Part shown: one piece after another, positions 15,563 through 27,996 of the stretch | How positions within the stretch are numbered: position 1 is the stretch's first letter | How the letters are laid out: each line of letters begins with the position of its first letter | Notes under the pieces: model-generated | Database searches by the model: none | Seen by the model: the letters and a program-made list of their open reading frames with translations, nothing else | What the model was told of the DNA's origin: nothing | Assembly: GCF_000472705.1 (NCBI RefSeq) | Contig: NZ_AXAE01000031.1 | Span: 1 to 64,000 of the forward strand | Origin: Mesorhizobium erdmanii USDA 3471 | GTDB taxonomy: Bacteria > Pseudomonadota > Alphaproteobacteria > Rhizobiales > Rhizobiaceae | DNA: 64,000 bases | Direction of reading: 5' to 3' | Translations under genes and position numbers: made by a program

Positions 15563-16468
15563 CTACACCAAAGGCGGGGCCGATGGCAAGGGTGCGGCTT
15601 CCACGCGGCGGGGGAACGGGTCCAGCACCAATATGCAACCGCCGATGATCGCCACCGCGCCGAAGCCCTGGATGACGGTCAGCGACTCGCCAAGCAGCAC
15701 CGTGCCAACCAGCACCGCGATAGTGGTCACGGCGAATTCGACGCTGATCGTCCGGGTCGCGCCGATGCTGGCCACCAGGCGGAAATAAACGACATAGGTC
15801 AGCGCGCTCATAACGCAGGCGAGGAGGACGAGATAGAGGAAGTCCATGGCGTTCGGCATGGCCGGCACCGGCACGGCGAAAAGCAGCGGCAGCGTCATCA
15901 GCCCGCCGAACAGGAAGGCCGCGCTGGTTAGTTCGAGCGAACCGGCCGAGCGCAGATGGCGGTTGGCGTAATTGCTGCCGAAAGCGGCGGAGAAGGAACT
16001 GAACAGCGAGGCGGCACAGCCGAATGCGAAGGAGGGCGTGATTGGCACGGCGGGGAAGCCGACCAGAACGATGATGCCGGAGGCGCCGAGCAGCAGGCCG
16101 GCCAACCCGCGAAGGGTGATGCGTTCAAGCCCCCATAGCTGGCCAAGGATCATCGAGAACAGCGGGATCGCGGCGACCAGGATCGCGGCCATCGCCGTGC
16201 CGATGCGCGGGGTGGCGTAGGACAGGCCGATCAGCTGCGCCGCGACCGTCGTCGCGCCAACCATCGCGAAGTGCTGCAAGCCGGCGCTGAAATCGAGCCG
16301 TCGCCGCATCGCGGCGGCGAGCAAGAAGAGCGTGCAGCCGGCCATCAGCGACCGCAAGGTCACCGCGCCGACCCAGCCGAAGGCATGGACGACCTTGAGC
16401 AGGACAAGAAAAGACAGGCCCCAGGTGACGGCCAGGAAGATGTAGGCGGCAATATCCCTGGGTTTCAT
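15563..16468 (-). CDS. EamA/DMT-family transporter, copy 1
   Basis: A 301-residue membrane protein with about ten hydrophobic segments in two EamA repeats (first repeat from MKPRDIAAYIFLAVTWGLSF, second from SFAFGCAASLFSSF). The family exports or imports small metabolites, often amino acids. The start at 16468 is chosen by homology-like N-terminal pattern; no Shine-Dalgarno is evident, and an upstream in-frame start gives a Pro/Arg-rich tail that looks non-native. Substrate unknown. Confidence 0.87.
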   Translation of the reverse strand: MKPRDIAAYIFLAVTWGLSFLVLLKVVHAFGWVGAVTLRSLMAGCTLFLLAAAMRRRLDFSAGLQHFAMVGATTVAAQLIGLSYATPRIGTAMAAILVAAIPLFSMILGQLWGLERITLRGLAGLLLGASGIIVLVGFPAVPITPSFAFGCAASLFSSFSAAFGSNYANRHLRSAGSLELTSAAFLFGGLMTLPLLFAVPVPAMPNAMDFLYLVLLACVMSALTYVVYFRLVASIGATRTISVEFAVTTIAVLVGTVLLGESLTVIQGFGAVAIIGGCILVLDPFPRRVEAAPLPSAPPLV

Positions 16469-16637
16469 GAACGGCGGCCGGCGGCGGTTTGTTTCCGGAG
16501 CGGAAAGGCAGGACTGCAAGGCCCGTACAGATTCCACCGGCGGCTGGCAAGGACGGGTGCGTGGTCCAGGAGCGGTTGCCGGTGAAGTTGGTCGAAGAAG
16601 AGCTTTATGATGGAGCGACAGAGAGGGCGGAGGATCG

Positions 16638-19805
<3,168 letters not shown>

Positions 19806-19875
19806 GCCCCAAATATGGGATCTCTCGGCCAAAATGGAAAGAGCGCGATGAGGGCGTGCCGGCGGCCCGGCGATG

Positions 19876-19899
19876 CTCCTGACAGAAGGCTGTCAGGAG
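19876..19899. other. perfect hairpin upstream of uvrB
   Basis: CTCCTGACAG-AAGG-CTGTCAGGAG, 10-bp arms, between the uvrB start and the stop of the DUF2778 gene. It lacks a T-run on either strand, so it may be an operator or RNA processing site rather than a terminator. Confidence 0.5.
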
Positions 19900-19921
19900 G
19901 TGGCGGGGGGTGCGCCTTGTC

Positions 19922-21550
19922 TCAGGCGCCGTTTCCGTTCGACGCGACCCGGGTCAGCGATCCGTTCAGGCGATCCACCACGACGAGGCGTGTAACCTTG
20001 CCCTTCTTGAAGGCCGCGAGGAAGCGGGCGTAGTCCCTGAAGACGACGCAGCCATTGGACTCGGCGCGGCCGCCGCGCAGCATATAGGTGTGGGCGAGCA
20101 GGCCGTCGCGGTTGTACTTGTTGCCGCCGCCGACCGGGGTCAGGCGCAAAGCCTCGACGCCGTGGAAGCGGGATTCGCGCAGCGACAGATTGTAGGTGTT
20201 GGGCGGCGTCGGGCCACGATCCTTCACATGGACATAGCGCGGCTGATCGACCATGGAGCCGAGACCGGAATGCGCCTCGAGCCGCTGGCCGTCCGGCATG
20301 TAGACGGTCTTGGCGCTGATGTCATAAACGGCCACGCCATGGCCGGCGCCGCTTCCGCCGCTCGGCCCGTTGAACAGGTTCCTGAATGCCTGGCCAAGGC
20401 CGCCCGAAGGCGTGTCCGGCTTGGCATAGGCCAGCACGTCACCGCCTTCGCCAGATCGACCTTGCCGCGCCGGTCTTGCTGGCTGGGCTTGCTGAACCGG
20501 CTTCGTCTGTGGCGCCGGTTTCTGCTGAGCAATCTTGGGCTGAGCAATCTTGGGCTGCGGAGCCGGTTCATCCTGTTCAACGGCCTTGGGCTGTCGTGGC
20601 GCGTCATATTGCGGGCGGCGGCTCGGCAACGGCACGTCGTCGGTCAGCGCATCCGGCAGCGAAGCGGCATCGCCGGGCTGTTCCGGCTGGGTCTCGACTG
20701 ACGCAACCGCGACATCGGCCGAGGAGTCCTGCATCGGCAGCGGCGCGGCGAATGCCTCGTCCTCGACCGGCATCGACTCGACGAGGGCCAACGCCAGCTG
20801 GGTGTTGTCAGGTGTCTGGGACTGGGCGAAGCCCTGCGGGGCCGGCGCGGTCTGCACGACAGCGGACCCGGATTCGACGCGGGCGAAGCGTTCCGCCGTC
20901 GGAGCCGGCATGGCGTCGGACAGGCTGGCCACGACCTGGACGGACGGCACCAGCGATGCCTGGGTGATCTGTGCTCCGATGCTGGAAATCACCGGACGGG
21001 CATCGGCCGTGGTGACAGGCTTGCCTGCGCCGGCAAAGGCGGCGGCCAGTCTGGTCGGCGACAGCGACGCTTCCATACGTTCGAAACGCTCCTGCGCCTT
21101 CGACTTCAGGATTGGCTGTTCCGGCCTTGCCCGCGCCGCGAGGCGGGAGGATTTCTCCGCCAGCGGGCTGACACTGGCCAGCCTGAAACAGTTCGCACCG
21201 CATTGCACGGCATGATCGTGCAGGGCCTGTGCACCGCCATGGGCATTGGCCAGCACGAATGGCGCCGAGGACCTGAGGAAATGCTGCTTCAGCGGGTCGG
21301 CCATTGCCAGCGAGCCCGGCATGGCCAGCGTCTGCGGCAGACCGCCAGACGTTGCCGACAGCGAGGCGCCGACGGAGCTGAGGCCAGCCATGGTGCCGAT
21401 CAGCCAAAGGCCCACGGCAGCACCGGCGCCGGGCACCGCGACCCAGCGGACGATCCGTTTCGGGTTGAGGAAAGGGGCACGCTGCGCATCGACGAACTCG
21501 CCGCCCTCGCGCTGGTCCCAGCTTATTTTGTGTTTACTCGACAACGCCAT
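19922..21550 (-). CDS. DUF2778 envelope protein (Tlde1/L,D-transpeptidase-like)
   Basis: A 542-residue protein. One membrane segment at about residues 37-58 anchors a long periplasmic part: a low-complexity region rich in Pro, Gln and Ala (QPKIAQQKPAPQTKPVQQAQ), then a C-terminal DUF2778 domain of about 150 residues ending with the SNGCVVF motif, whose Cys is the expected nucleophile, and an upstream His in DGLLAHTYMLRGG. DUF2778/Tlde1 folds resemble L,D-transpeptidases; the type VI effector version cuts peptidoglycan stem peptides. With no T6SS genes here, a cell-wall housekeeping role is equally plausible. The start at 21550 has GGAGCGAG upstream. Confidence 0.82.
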   Translation of the reverse strand: MALSSKHKISWDQREGGEFVDAQRAPFLNPKRIVRWVAVPGAGAAVGLWLIGTMAGLSSVGASLSATSGGLPQTLAMPGSLAMADPLKQHFLRSSAPFVLANAHGGAQALHDHAVQCGANCFRLASVSPLAEKSSRLAARARPEQPILKSKAQERFERMEASLSPTRLAAAFAGAGKPVTTADARPVISSIGAQITQASLVPSVQVVASLSDAMPAPTAERFARVESGSAVVQTAPAPQGFAQSQTPDNTQLALALVESMPVEDEAFAAPLPMQDSSADVAVASVETQPEQPGDAASLPDALTDDVPLPSRRPQYDAPRQPKAVEQDEPAPQPKIAQPKIAQQKPAPQTKPVQQAQPARPARQGRSGEGGDVLAYAKPDTPSGGLGQAFRNLFNGPSGGSGAGHGVAVYDISAKTVYMPDGQRLEAHSGLGSMVDQPRYVHVKDRGPTPPNTYNLSLRESRFHGVEALRLTPVGGGNKYNRDGLLAHTYMLRGGRAESNGCVVFRDYARFLAAFKKGKVTRLVVVDRLNGSLTRVASNGNGA

Positions 21551-22068
21551 GCAACCAATCTCGCTCCAATCGGTTTTCCCCGTACGTGGCCTTGTCAGCC
21601 GCGACGACCATTCTGCGAGTGATCCCAGGGTGGTCCCCGACGCGTTTGCCGCGTCTGTCGTTGATTGCCGATTGCTTCAAAATATGGACAAAGTTGGTTA
21701 ACCAATCCCTCTCAAATCCAACTTTGAGACGTGGACTTTGTGCCAAAAAAGGCTCGTCCACGATCATGCACGCGGTATTTCAGCCCTTCCGATGTAGGTT
21801 TGCTGCCTGTTTTTGGTGACCGAGTCAAGCAAAACAGCCGTCTCTAATACAAGGCAAAGGCACTCCAGCGGGCCCTGCGGCAATGCGGCGCGCCATTTCG
21901 CGGTGCTGAAAAAGCCGATGGCATCCGCAAAACTGTTGCCCGCTTGCCACAAAATTCCGGCCTGGGCGGCCGCCTCCTGACGGCCATTGACTCGTTTTGG
22001 GAGGCGGTGCAATCGGGTTGAAGTGCTTGGTTTGGGGGTGGCAAAGGCCACTTTTGGAGGCTTTTTGC
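21551..22068. other. gene-free stretch between DUF2778 and Tat-PIMT genes
   Basis: 518 bp between divergent genes, AT-richer than its surroundings. Promoters for both are expected, but no convincing palindrome, repeat or RNA structure was found. Confidence 0.5.
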
Positions 22069-22938
22069 ATGAAGCGTCGGGATTTCTTGGCGCTGTCGGC
22101 AGGTGCGGCGGCGTTTTCCATTCTTCCGGCCACCGTCAGGGCTGCCCTGCCGGTGCCTTACGACCGCAACGCCGAAGTCCCGTTCAACGATAAAAAGTCG
22201 TTCATCGACTGGATGGTCGCCAATCGCGGCGAGGATCCGAAGTTTCTGGCCGAGCGATTCGATCGCTTCCAGATCATGGTCTACAACAAGGACGTGCTGG
22301 ACGACCGCAACAAGCGCGCCTTCCTTTCCACGCCGCGTGAGGAATTCGTGCTGCCGCAGAATCTGGGGCGCGCCTACGACCACGCCTTCCTCGACATCGG
22401 CTATGGAGTGACCATCTCGGGTCCGCATCTGGTCGGGCGCATGACGACGGCGATCGACGTACAGTTCGGCGAGGCCGTGCTCGAGATCGGCACCGGCTCC
22501 GGCTACCAGTCGGCCTATCTCGCCAACCTCACCGACAAGGTGCATACGATCGAGATCATCAATCCGCTAGCACAGCGCACGCGGCGCACCTATGACGCGC
22601 TGATCGGTCGCGGCTACAGTGTGTTCGGCTCGGTCACCAGCCGCAACGCCGACGGCTATTATGGCTGGGAGAGCGTTGGTCCGTTCGACAAGATCATCGT
22701 CACCTGCGGCATCGACCACATCCCGCCGTCGCTGCTGCAGCAGTTGAAGCCCAATGGGGTCATGGTCATTCCGGTCGGCCCGCCGGGCGCCCAGCACGTG
22801 CTCAAGGTGATCAAGCAGCAGCTCGCCGATGGCACGTTCAACATCGTCCGCTCGGACATTTACAATGGCAAGGTGGTGCCGTTCGTGCCGTTCACCAAGC
22901 TGGAAGGCGACCAGATCGTCGGCACGCATAACGGCTGA
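22069..22938 (+). CDS. Tat-exported protein-L-isoaspartate O-methyltransferase homologue
   Basis: A 289-residue PIMT-family protein. The core has the SAM motif EIGTGSGYQS (residues 139-148) and PIMT blocks such as GPHLVGRMT and ADGYYGWE. PIMT methylates isoaspartyl residues to start protein repair and is normally cytosolic. Here residues 1-26 form a twin-arginine signal (MKRRDFLALSAGAAAFSILP, then A-x-A), so the enzyme is probably periplasmic or the family has been re-used. TGGAGG lies 8 nt before the ATG at 22069. SAM supply outside the cytoplasm is a puzzle. It starts the 22.1-26.9 kb cluster. Confidence 0.82.
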   Translation: MKRRDFLALSAGAAAFSILPATVRAALPVPYDRNAEVPFNDKKSFIDWMVANRGEDPKFLAERFDRFQIMVYNKDVLDDRNKRAFLSTPREEFVLPQNLGRAYDHAFLDIGYGVTISGPHLVGRMTTAIDVQFGEAVLEIGTGSGYQSAYLANLTDKVHTIEIINPLAQRTRRTYDALIGRGYSVFGSVTSRNADGYYGWESVGPFDKIIVTCGIDHIPPSLLQQLKPNGVMVIPVGPPGAQHVLKVIKQQLADGTFNIVRSDIYNGKVVPFVPFTKLEGDQIVGTHNG

Positions 22939-22992
22939 GTTTGGGCGCCGGTCCAAGCCCGCCGAGCTGAACCGCCGCATCAAGGGGGCTGA

Positions 22993-25701
22993 ATGACGGC
23001 TGTCGTATCGACCTCTCGACCGGGCATCGCCTCGCTGGAGGCGCCACGGCTCGCGCATTACCTGGCGGTCGGGCTGATCGCCGGCGCCATCATCGCGCTG
23101 CAGATCGCGGTCATGCGGGTGTTCGCCGTCGGCAGCTGGTCGCATTTCGGTTCGCTGGTGGTCAGCCTCGCCATGCTCGGCTTCTCGCTGTCCAGCGTCG
23201 TCATCTTCGCCGGCAAGGGCTGGTTCGACCGCCATTGGCAAGCTGCCGCCACCGCGGCCCTGCTGCTGATCGGCCCGCTTGCCGTCGGATCCAACCTGGT
23301 TGCCCAGACGGTGCCGTTCAACGCCATCTTCCTGGTTTCCGACCCCGCGCAGAAATGGCGGCTGCTCGCCAATTTCCTGCTCTATCTCCTGCCGTTCCTG
23401 GCCGGCGCGTTCTTTCTCGGCATCGTCTTCCTGAAAAGCCGCACCGCCTTCGGCCGCGTCTATTTCGCCGACCTCACCGGTTCGGGGCTCGCCGGCCTCG
23501 TCGTGCTGGTGTCGCTGTATCTGTTCGCGCCGGAAGCCATCATCGTCGTGCCGCTGCTGCTTTGGGCCGCCGGCTCGCTGCTCTGGTTCCTTGCTTTCGG
23601 CGCCTGGAAGAGCGTTGTCGCCGTCGTCGTCGTCGCGGCGCTGTCGATATCAGGCTACCTCATGCTGCCCAGCCTGCTCGGCATCCCCGACATTGCCGTG
23701 TCGCAATACAAGGGCGTCGCGTATGCCCGCAACTTCCCGGACGGCAAGCGCATCTATCGCAGCGTCTCGCCCTTCGGCGACCTGCAGGTCTATGCCAGTT
23801 CCTACATGCATTTCGCGCCTGGCCTGAGCGACAATGCCGCCTTCGGCATGCCCGAGGTTCCGGCCAACACTTATGTCGGCATGTATCGCGACGGTGATGG
23901 GCCGGAAGGCATCATGCGCAACCTGGCGCCGGCCGAGCAGGTTTATTTCCGCTATCTGCCGATGCACTATCCCTATGTCATCAAGGAGAAGCCCAAGACA
24001 TTCGTCGTGCAGTTCGGCGGCGGCATCTCCACGCAGGCCGCGCTCAATGCAGGTTCGACCTCGGTGACCGTCGCCGAGAGCAATCCGATGACGTTGCGGG
24101 CGTTCCGCGATCCGATCCTCAGGGATGTCACCGGCGATATATTGGCGGAGCCGCGGCTCAAGGTGATCGACTATGACGGCCGCCTGTTCCTCGCCAACAC
24201 GGCGGAGCGCTACGACGTCATCGACCTCAGCCTTGCCGACAGCGTCGGCCTGTCCAATCCGGGCGGCTTCGCCATCTCGGAGAAATACGCCTACACGCGC
24301 GAAGCGATGCTGAGCTACATGCACGCGCTCGCCGATGGCGGCGTGCTGTCGGTGACCCTTTGGAACAAGGAAGAGCCACCGAAATCGGTGCTGAAGCTCT
24401 ATTCGACCATTGCCGAGGCGGCGAAGGCGTTCGACAGCCAAGGTGCCGCCAACGATATCTTCGCGGTGTCCAGCTACCTTTCGACCACGACGGTGCTGTT
24501 CAAGCGCGGCGGCTTCACCGATGCCGAAATCAAGACCTTGCGCGACTACACCAAGTCGATGTCGTGGGAAGAGGTCTATTATCCCGGAATGGCTTATGAC
24601 GGCACGGGCGCCCAAAAGGTGCTCGATGATTACCGTGCCTCGATCTTCGGCAGCGGACAGGATGCGACGCTGACGCAGCAACCGGCCGCCGATGCGACCG
24701 CCCCGGCCGATCCGACTGCGCCTGCAAATCGCGATTGCGACCCGACAGCGCCAGCCGATCCGACGCTCGATGCCTGTGCGGACGCCGGCAGCGATGCCGG
24801 CCCGCAAGTGCTGCCGGCGACGGCGCTGCAACGCATGACGTGGCACGCGCTTCTGACCGGCGGCTGGGAAAAGCTTGCCAGCAATTATGTCTTCGACGCG
24901 CGGGCGCTCAGCAACGACCAGCCCTATTTCGCCGCCTATGTGAAGGTCGCCGACCTGCCGCGCACGCTCGACCGCCTCGACCTGTTCCAGGACGATTGGG
25001 GTTATCTCTTGATCTGGGCGACGCTCGGCATTGCCTGCATCACGGCCGCCTCGCTGGTGCTGCTGCCGGTCCTGTTCGGCTGGCGCATCGTGTTCTCGCG
25101 CTCGCGCGGCAAGCTCGGCACCATCCTCTATTTCGCCTGTCTCGGCCTCGGCTACATCATGGTCGAGGTCGGGTTGATCAGCCGCTTCACCGTGGCGCTG
25201 GCCAATCCGACTGTGTCTGCCTCGGTGTTGATCTCCTCGATGCTGGTGTTTTCGGGGCTGGGCAGCCTGTTTGCCGAACGCATCTTCGACCGCGCCAGGA
25301 CACTGCTGCCTATCGTGCTGCTGGCGGTCTGTGTGCTGCTTTTGGCCTATGGCTTCTATCTGTCGCCGGTGCTCGACTGGATCGGCGCCTATCCCTATGC
25401 GGTGCGGCTGCTGCTCTGCTTCCTGCTGGTGTCGCCGCCGGCCTTCCTGATGGGCATGCCGATGGCCACCGCCATGACCTGGCTGGCGCGGCTCGGCAAG
25501 GAGCATCTGTTTGTCTGGGCCTGGGGCATCAATGGCTGTTTCTCTGTCATCGGCTCGGCCGCCGTGCCGATCGTCGCCACCAGTTTCGGGTTGAGCGCCG
25601 TGCTGCAATGGTCGGCGATAGCGTATCTCATCGCCATCCCGGCGTTCTTCGCCGTGCTGCTGCCGTCTAAGGCGCCGGCTGTGCGGCTGGTGGCTGCCTG
25701 A
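22993..25701 (+). CDS. membrane-embedded spermidine-synthase-like protein
   Basis: A 902-residue fusion. An N-terminal block of about six membrane helices (residues 20-235) is followed by a soluble spermidine-synthase-like Rossmann domain with VVQFGGGISTQAALNAG near residue 340, AESNPM and DVIDLSLADS. A C-terminal block of about six more helices (from residue 670) ends the protein. Between the soluble domain and the second membrane block is a repetitive Asp/Ala/Pro/Thr insert (ADPTAPANRDCDPTAP). Family members of this layout are mostly uncharacterised; aminopropyl transfer is not certain. The stop overlaps the next start (TGATG). Confidence 0.82.
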   Translation: MTAVVSTSRPGIASLEAPRLAHYLAVGLIAGAIIALQIAVMRVFAVGSWSHFGSLVVSLAMLGFSLSSVVIFAGKGWFDRHWQAAATAALLLIGPLAVGSNLVAQTVPFNAIFLVSDPAQKWRLLANFLLYLLPFLAGAFFLGIVFLKSRTAFGRVYFADLTGSGLAGLVVLVSLYLFAPEAIIVVPLLLWAAGSLLWFLAFGAWKSVVAVVVVAALSISGYLMLPSLLGIPDIAVSQYKGVAYARNFPDGKRIYRSVSPFGDLQVYASSYMHFAPGLSDNAAFGMPEVPANTYVGMYRDGDGPEGIMRNLAPAEQVYFRYLPMHYPYVIKEKPKTFVVQFGGGISTQAALNAGSTSVTVAESNPMTLRAFRDPILRDVTGDILAEPRLKVIDYDGRLFLANTAERYDVIDLSLADSVGLSNPGGFAISEKYAYTREAMLSYMHALADGGVLSVTLWNKEEPPKSVLKLYSTIAEAAKAFDSQGAANDIFAVSSYLSTTTVLFKRGGFTDAEIKTLRDYTKSMSWEEVYYPGMAYDGTGAQKVLDDYRASIFGSGQDATLTQQPAADATAPADPTAPANRDCDPTAPADPTLDACADAGSDAGPQVLPATALQRMTWHALLTGGWEKLASNYVFDARALSNDQPYFAAYVKVADLPRTLDRLDLFQDDWGYLLIWATLGIACITAASLVLLPVLFGWRIVFSRSRGKLGTILYFACLGLGYIMVEVGLISRFTVALANPTVSASVLISSMLVFSGLGSLFAERIFDRARTLLPIVLLAVCVLLLAYGFYLSPVLDWIGAYPYAVRLLLCFLLVSPPAFLMGMPMATAMTWLARLGKEHLFVWAWGINGCFSVIGSAAVPIVATSFGLSAVLQWSAIAYLIAIPAFFAVLLPSKAPAVRLVAA

Positions 25702-26636
25702 TGCCCGACCGGCGCGCCATCGTCGCCGGATTGCTGGCCACGGCGGCCTTTCCGGTGGCGAGCCAGGGGGCGCGCTTGCGCAAGGCCATGTCGACTATCG
25801 TGCCGTTCAAGGCGTCGCCCTTTCCCTACCGGGACAAGCTGCCCGATGGCTCGGCGCCGTTTCTCGACGTCACGGCGGCGGATGGCAGGCGCGGCCATAC
25901 CTCGCCGCGCGGCGGCATCTATTGGGAAGACGAGACCTATTCCGATCGCTCGACGCTGCTGGCCGTGCCGAAAGGGTTCGATCCGGCCAAACCGGTTGTC
26001 ATCGTGGTTTTCTTCCACGGCAATGGCGCCACCTTGCAGCGCGACGTGGTCGGCCGCCAGCGTGTCGTCGCGCAGGTAGAGGCATCGGGCCTCAACGCCG
26101 CGCTGGTGGCGCCGCAGTTCGCCAGCAATGCGCAGGATTCCAGCGCTGGCAATTTCTGGACTCCGGGTTTTTTCGCGAAATTCATGGCCGAAGCGGCGCA
26201 AGGCCTGGCCAGGCTGACCGGCGCCAAGGCGGCAAAATTCGACGCCATGCCGGTGGTGCTGGTCGCCTATAGCGGCGGCTACAATCCGGCGGCTTTCGTG
26301 CTCAGGAATGGCGACATCGATGGCCGCCTGCTTGGCGTCATCCTGCTCGACGCCGTCTTTGATGACTCAGACGTCTTCGCCAACTGGATCGCGCGGCACC
26401 GGAAGAGTTTCTTCGTCAGCGCCTATGGCAAGGCGTCGGCCTCAGGCAACGCCGAGATCAGGCAGTTGCTGACGGGGCAGGGCATCGTGCCCAGCTCGGA
26501 TCCACCACGCCGCCTCGACGCCGGCACCATCGCCTTGCTTGCGTCCGATGCCGCCCACGACAGCTTCGTAACCCGCGCCTTCGTCGGCAATCCGCTGCAG
26601 TGGTTGCTCGCAAGGCTGCACGGGTTCCAGCGCTAG
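25701..26636 (+). CDS. exported alpha/beta-hydrolase-like protein
   Basis: A 311-residue protein with a signal-like start (MPDRRAIVAGLLATAAFPVA; an Arg pair but not a full Tat consensus). The mature part resembles alpha/beta-hydrolases: FFHGNGA at the oxyanion-hole position and VLVAYSGGYNPA, with Ser in the nucleophile elbow. It overlaps the preceding gene by one base, so translation is coupled. Role inferred as a periplasmic hydrolase or esterase; the substrate is unknown. Confidence 0.75.
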   Translation: MPDRRAIVAGLLATAAFPVASQGARLRKAMSTIVPFKASPFPYRDKLPDGSAPFLDVTAADGRRGHTSPRGGIYWEDETYSDRSTLLAVPKGFDPAKPVVIVVFFHGNGATLQRDVVGRQRVVAQVEASGLNAALVAPQFASNAQDSSAGNFWTPGFFAKFMAEAAQGLARLTGAKAAKFDAMPVVLVAYSGGYNPAAFVLRNGDIDGRLLGVILLDAVFDDSDVFANWIARHRKSFFVSAYGKASASGNAEIRQLLTGQGIVPSSDPPRRLDAGTIALLASDAAHDSFVTRAFVGNPLQWLLARLHGFQR

Positions 26637-26660
26637 ATTTAGAGGTTTCAGTTCCCGGCC

Positions 26661-26939
26661 ATGCTTTTGACCGCCATCGTCATTGCCCAGATATTGGACC
26701 CGCTTAGGATACTGCTGGTCGGGATCGCCTATTTCCTCAGCCGAGTGGCCAAGCGGCCAAACGTCGGCTGGCTTGGGTTGATGGTGGCGATTGTCGTCAT
26801 CGCCGCCGGGTTTCCGTTTTTGGTCTTTGGCCAGTCCGGCGACATCGCCTGGACGACCGCTGCGATCGGCGTGATCTCGAACGCGCTCATTGCTGGCGCA
26901 TTGGCCGCGCTTCTGCGGATACAGCGGCTGTTTTTCTAA
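26661..26939 (+). CDS. small membrane protein of unknown function
   Basis: A 92-residue protein, largely hydrophobic, with three likely membrane helices (ILDPLRILLVGIAYFL, LMVAIVVIAAGFPFLVFG, AAIGVISNALIAGALAALL). It follows the hydrolase gene by 24 bp on the same strand and may belong to that operon. No recognised domain. The start is the first ATG in frame; its Shine-Dalgarno is unclear. Confidence 0.6.
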   Translation: MLLTAIVIAQILDPLRILLVGIAYFLSRVAKRPNVGWLGLMVAIVVIAAGFPFLVFGQSGDIAWTTAAIGVISNALIAGALAALLRIQRLFF

Positions 26940-26967
26940 AGCGCGCCGGGCGACATGGATCGGAGTT

Positions 26968-27897
26968 TCATCGCGGCAGGGCGCCATCAATGCCGTTGTC
27001 GGCCGCCGCCAGGAGTGCCGCCGCGACCGCGGCGGCGTGGCCCGCCTTCGGGCCGTGTTCGGGCCAGACGATACGGCGCTTGATGGTCAGGGCCGGGACG
27101 TCGCGCGCGATCTCGACGAGATGGCCCGCGTCAAGATGGCGGCGCAATACGAGTTCGCTGGCCAGCAAGGCGCCCATGCCGGCGATCGCCGCCTGTGCCG
27201 CGACGATGGTCAATCCGAAGCGCGGACCTTGGTCGATGTCCTTCCTTTGCCGCGTTGCCGCACTGAACCAGTCCCGCCAGTTGGGATAGACATCGTCGCC
27301 CATCATAGGGTCGATGTGCAGCAGCGGCATCCGGTCCAGGACTTCGGCCCTGTCCGGCCCGGCATGACCCTCGACCAGCGCCGGCGCGCAGGCTGGAATG
27401 ACCCGTTCGGTGAACAGGTCGAGCGCCGCAATATCAGGTGTCGATCCCTTGCGGTAGCTGATCGCCAGGTCGACGCCTTCCTGCGCCATGGCGCCGAGCG
27501 CGACGGAAGCGACGATGCGGACCTCGAGCCGCCGCAGAGCGGGCCGCACCCTGTCGAGCCGGGGTGCCAGCCAAAGCGACGCGAAGGAAGGATCGGCCGA
27601 AATGGTGAAGGTCTCGGCCTGGCGCGCGAAGCGCAGCCGGCGCATGCCGGAGGCAAGCGCGTCGAAGCCGCGGTCGATGTCGGGCAAGGCGGCCTCGGCG
27701 GCGCGGGTCAGCACGATGCCATTGCCCTCGCGCCGGACGAGCTTGACGCCGAGCCGCTCCTCCAGCTGCCGGATCTGGTGGCCGATGGCGCCGGGCGTTG
27801 CCCCCAACTCCTCGGCGGCGCGCGTCAGGCTGCCGGCCCTGGCGGCAGCCACCAGCGCCCGCAAACCCGACAGCGGTAAATCCCTCAACGTCGTCAT
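26968..27897 (-). CDS. LysR-family transcriptional regulator (GcvA-like)
   Basis: A 309-residue regulator. The N-terminal winged helix (LPLSGLRALVAAARAGSLT, then AAEELGATPGAIGHQIRQLE) is followed by a two-lobed effector domain with ISADPSFASLWLAPRL, a GcvA-branch feature. It diverges from the dioxygenase gene at 27997 with only 99 bp between them, so it probably controls that gene. A TTTTGA-N7-TCAAAA palindrome lies at its own start. Effector unknown. Confidence 0.9.
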   Translation of the reverse strand: MTTLRDLPLSGLRALVAAARAGSLTRAAEELGATPGAIGHQIRQLEERLGVKLVRREGNGIVLTRAAEAALPDIDRGFDALASGMRRLRFARQAETFTISADPSFASLWLAPRLDRVRPALRRLEVRIVASVALGAMAQEGVDLAISYRKGSTPDIAALDLFTERVIPACAPALVEGHAGPDRAEVLDRMPLLHIDPMMGDDVYPNWRDWFSAATRQRKDIDQGPRFGLTIVAAQAAIAGMGALLASELVLRRHLDAGHLVEIARDVPALTIKRRIVWPEHGPKAGHAAAVAAALLAAADNGIDGALPR

Positions 27898-27898
27898 G

Positions 27899-27917
27899 TT
27901 TTGAATTTACCTCAAAA
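27899..27917. promoter_or_regulatory. candidate LysR operator
   Basis: TTTTGA-ATTTACC-TCAAAA is a perfect 6-bp inverted repeat containing the T-N11-A core of LysR sites, directly upstream of the lysR start and about 80 bp from the divergent dioxygenase start. Confidence 0.5.
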
Positions 27918-27996
27918 CCTGGAGAAGGGAACTCGTTTGAGCGCGGGATTTTCCTTGCCTAGGTTGGTCGAGGAATTCAACCGCAGGGGACACCAG

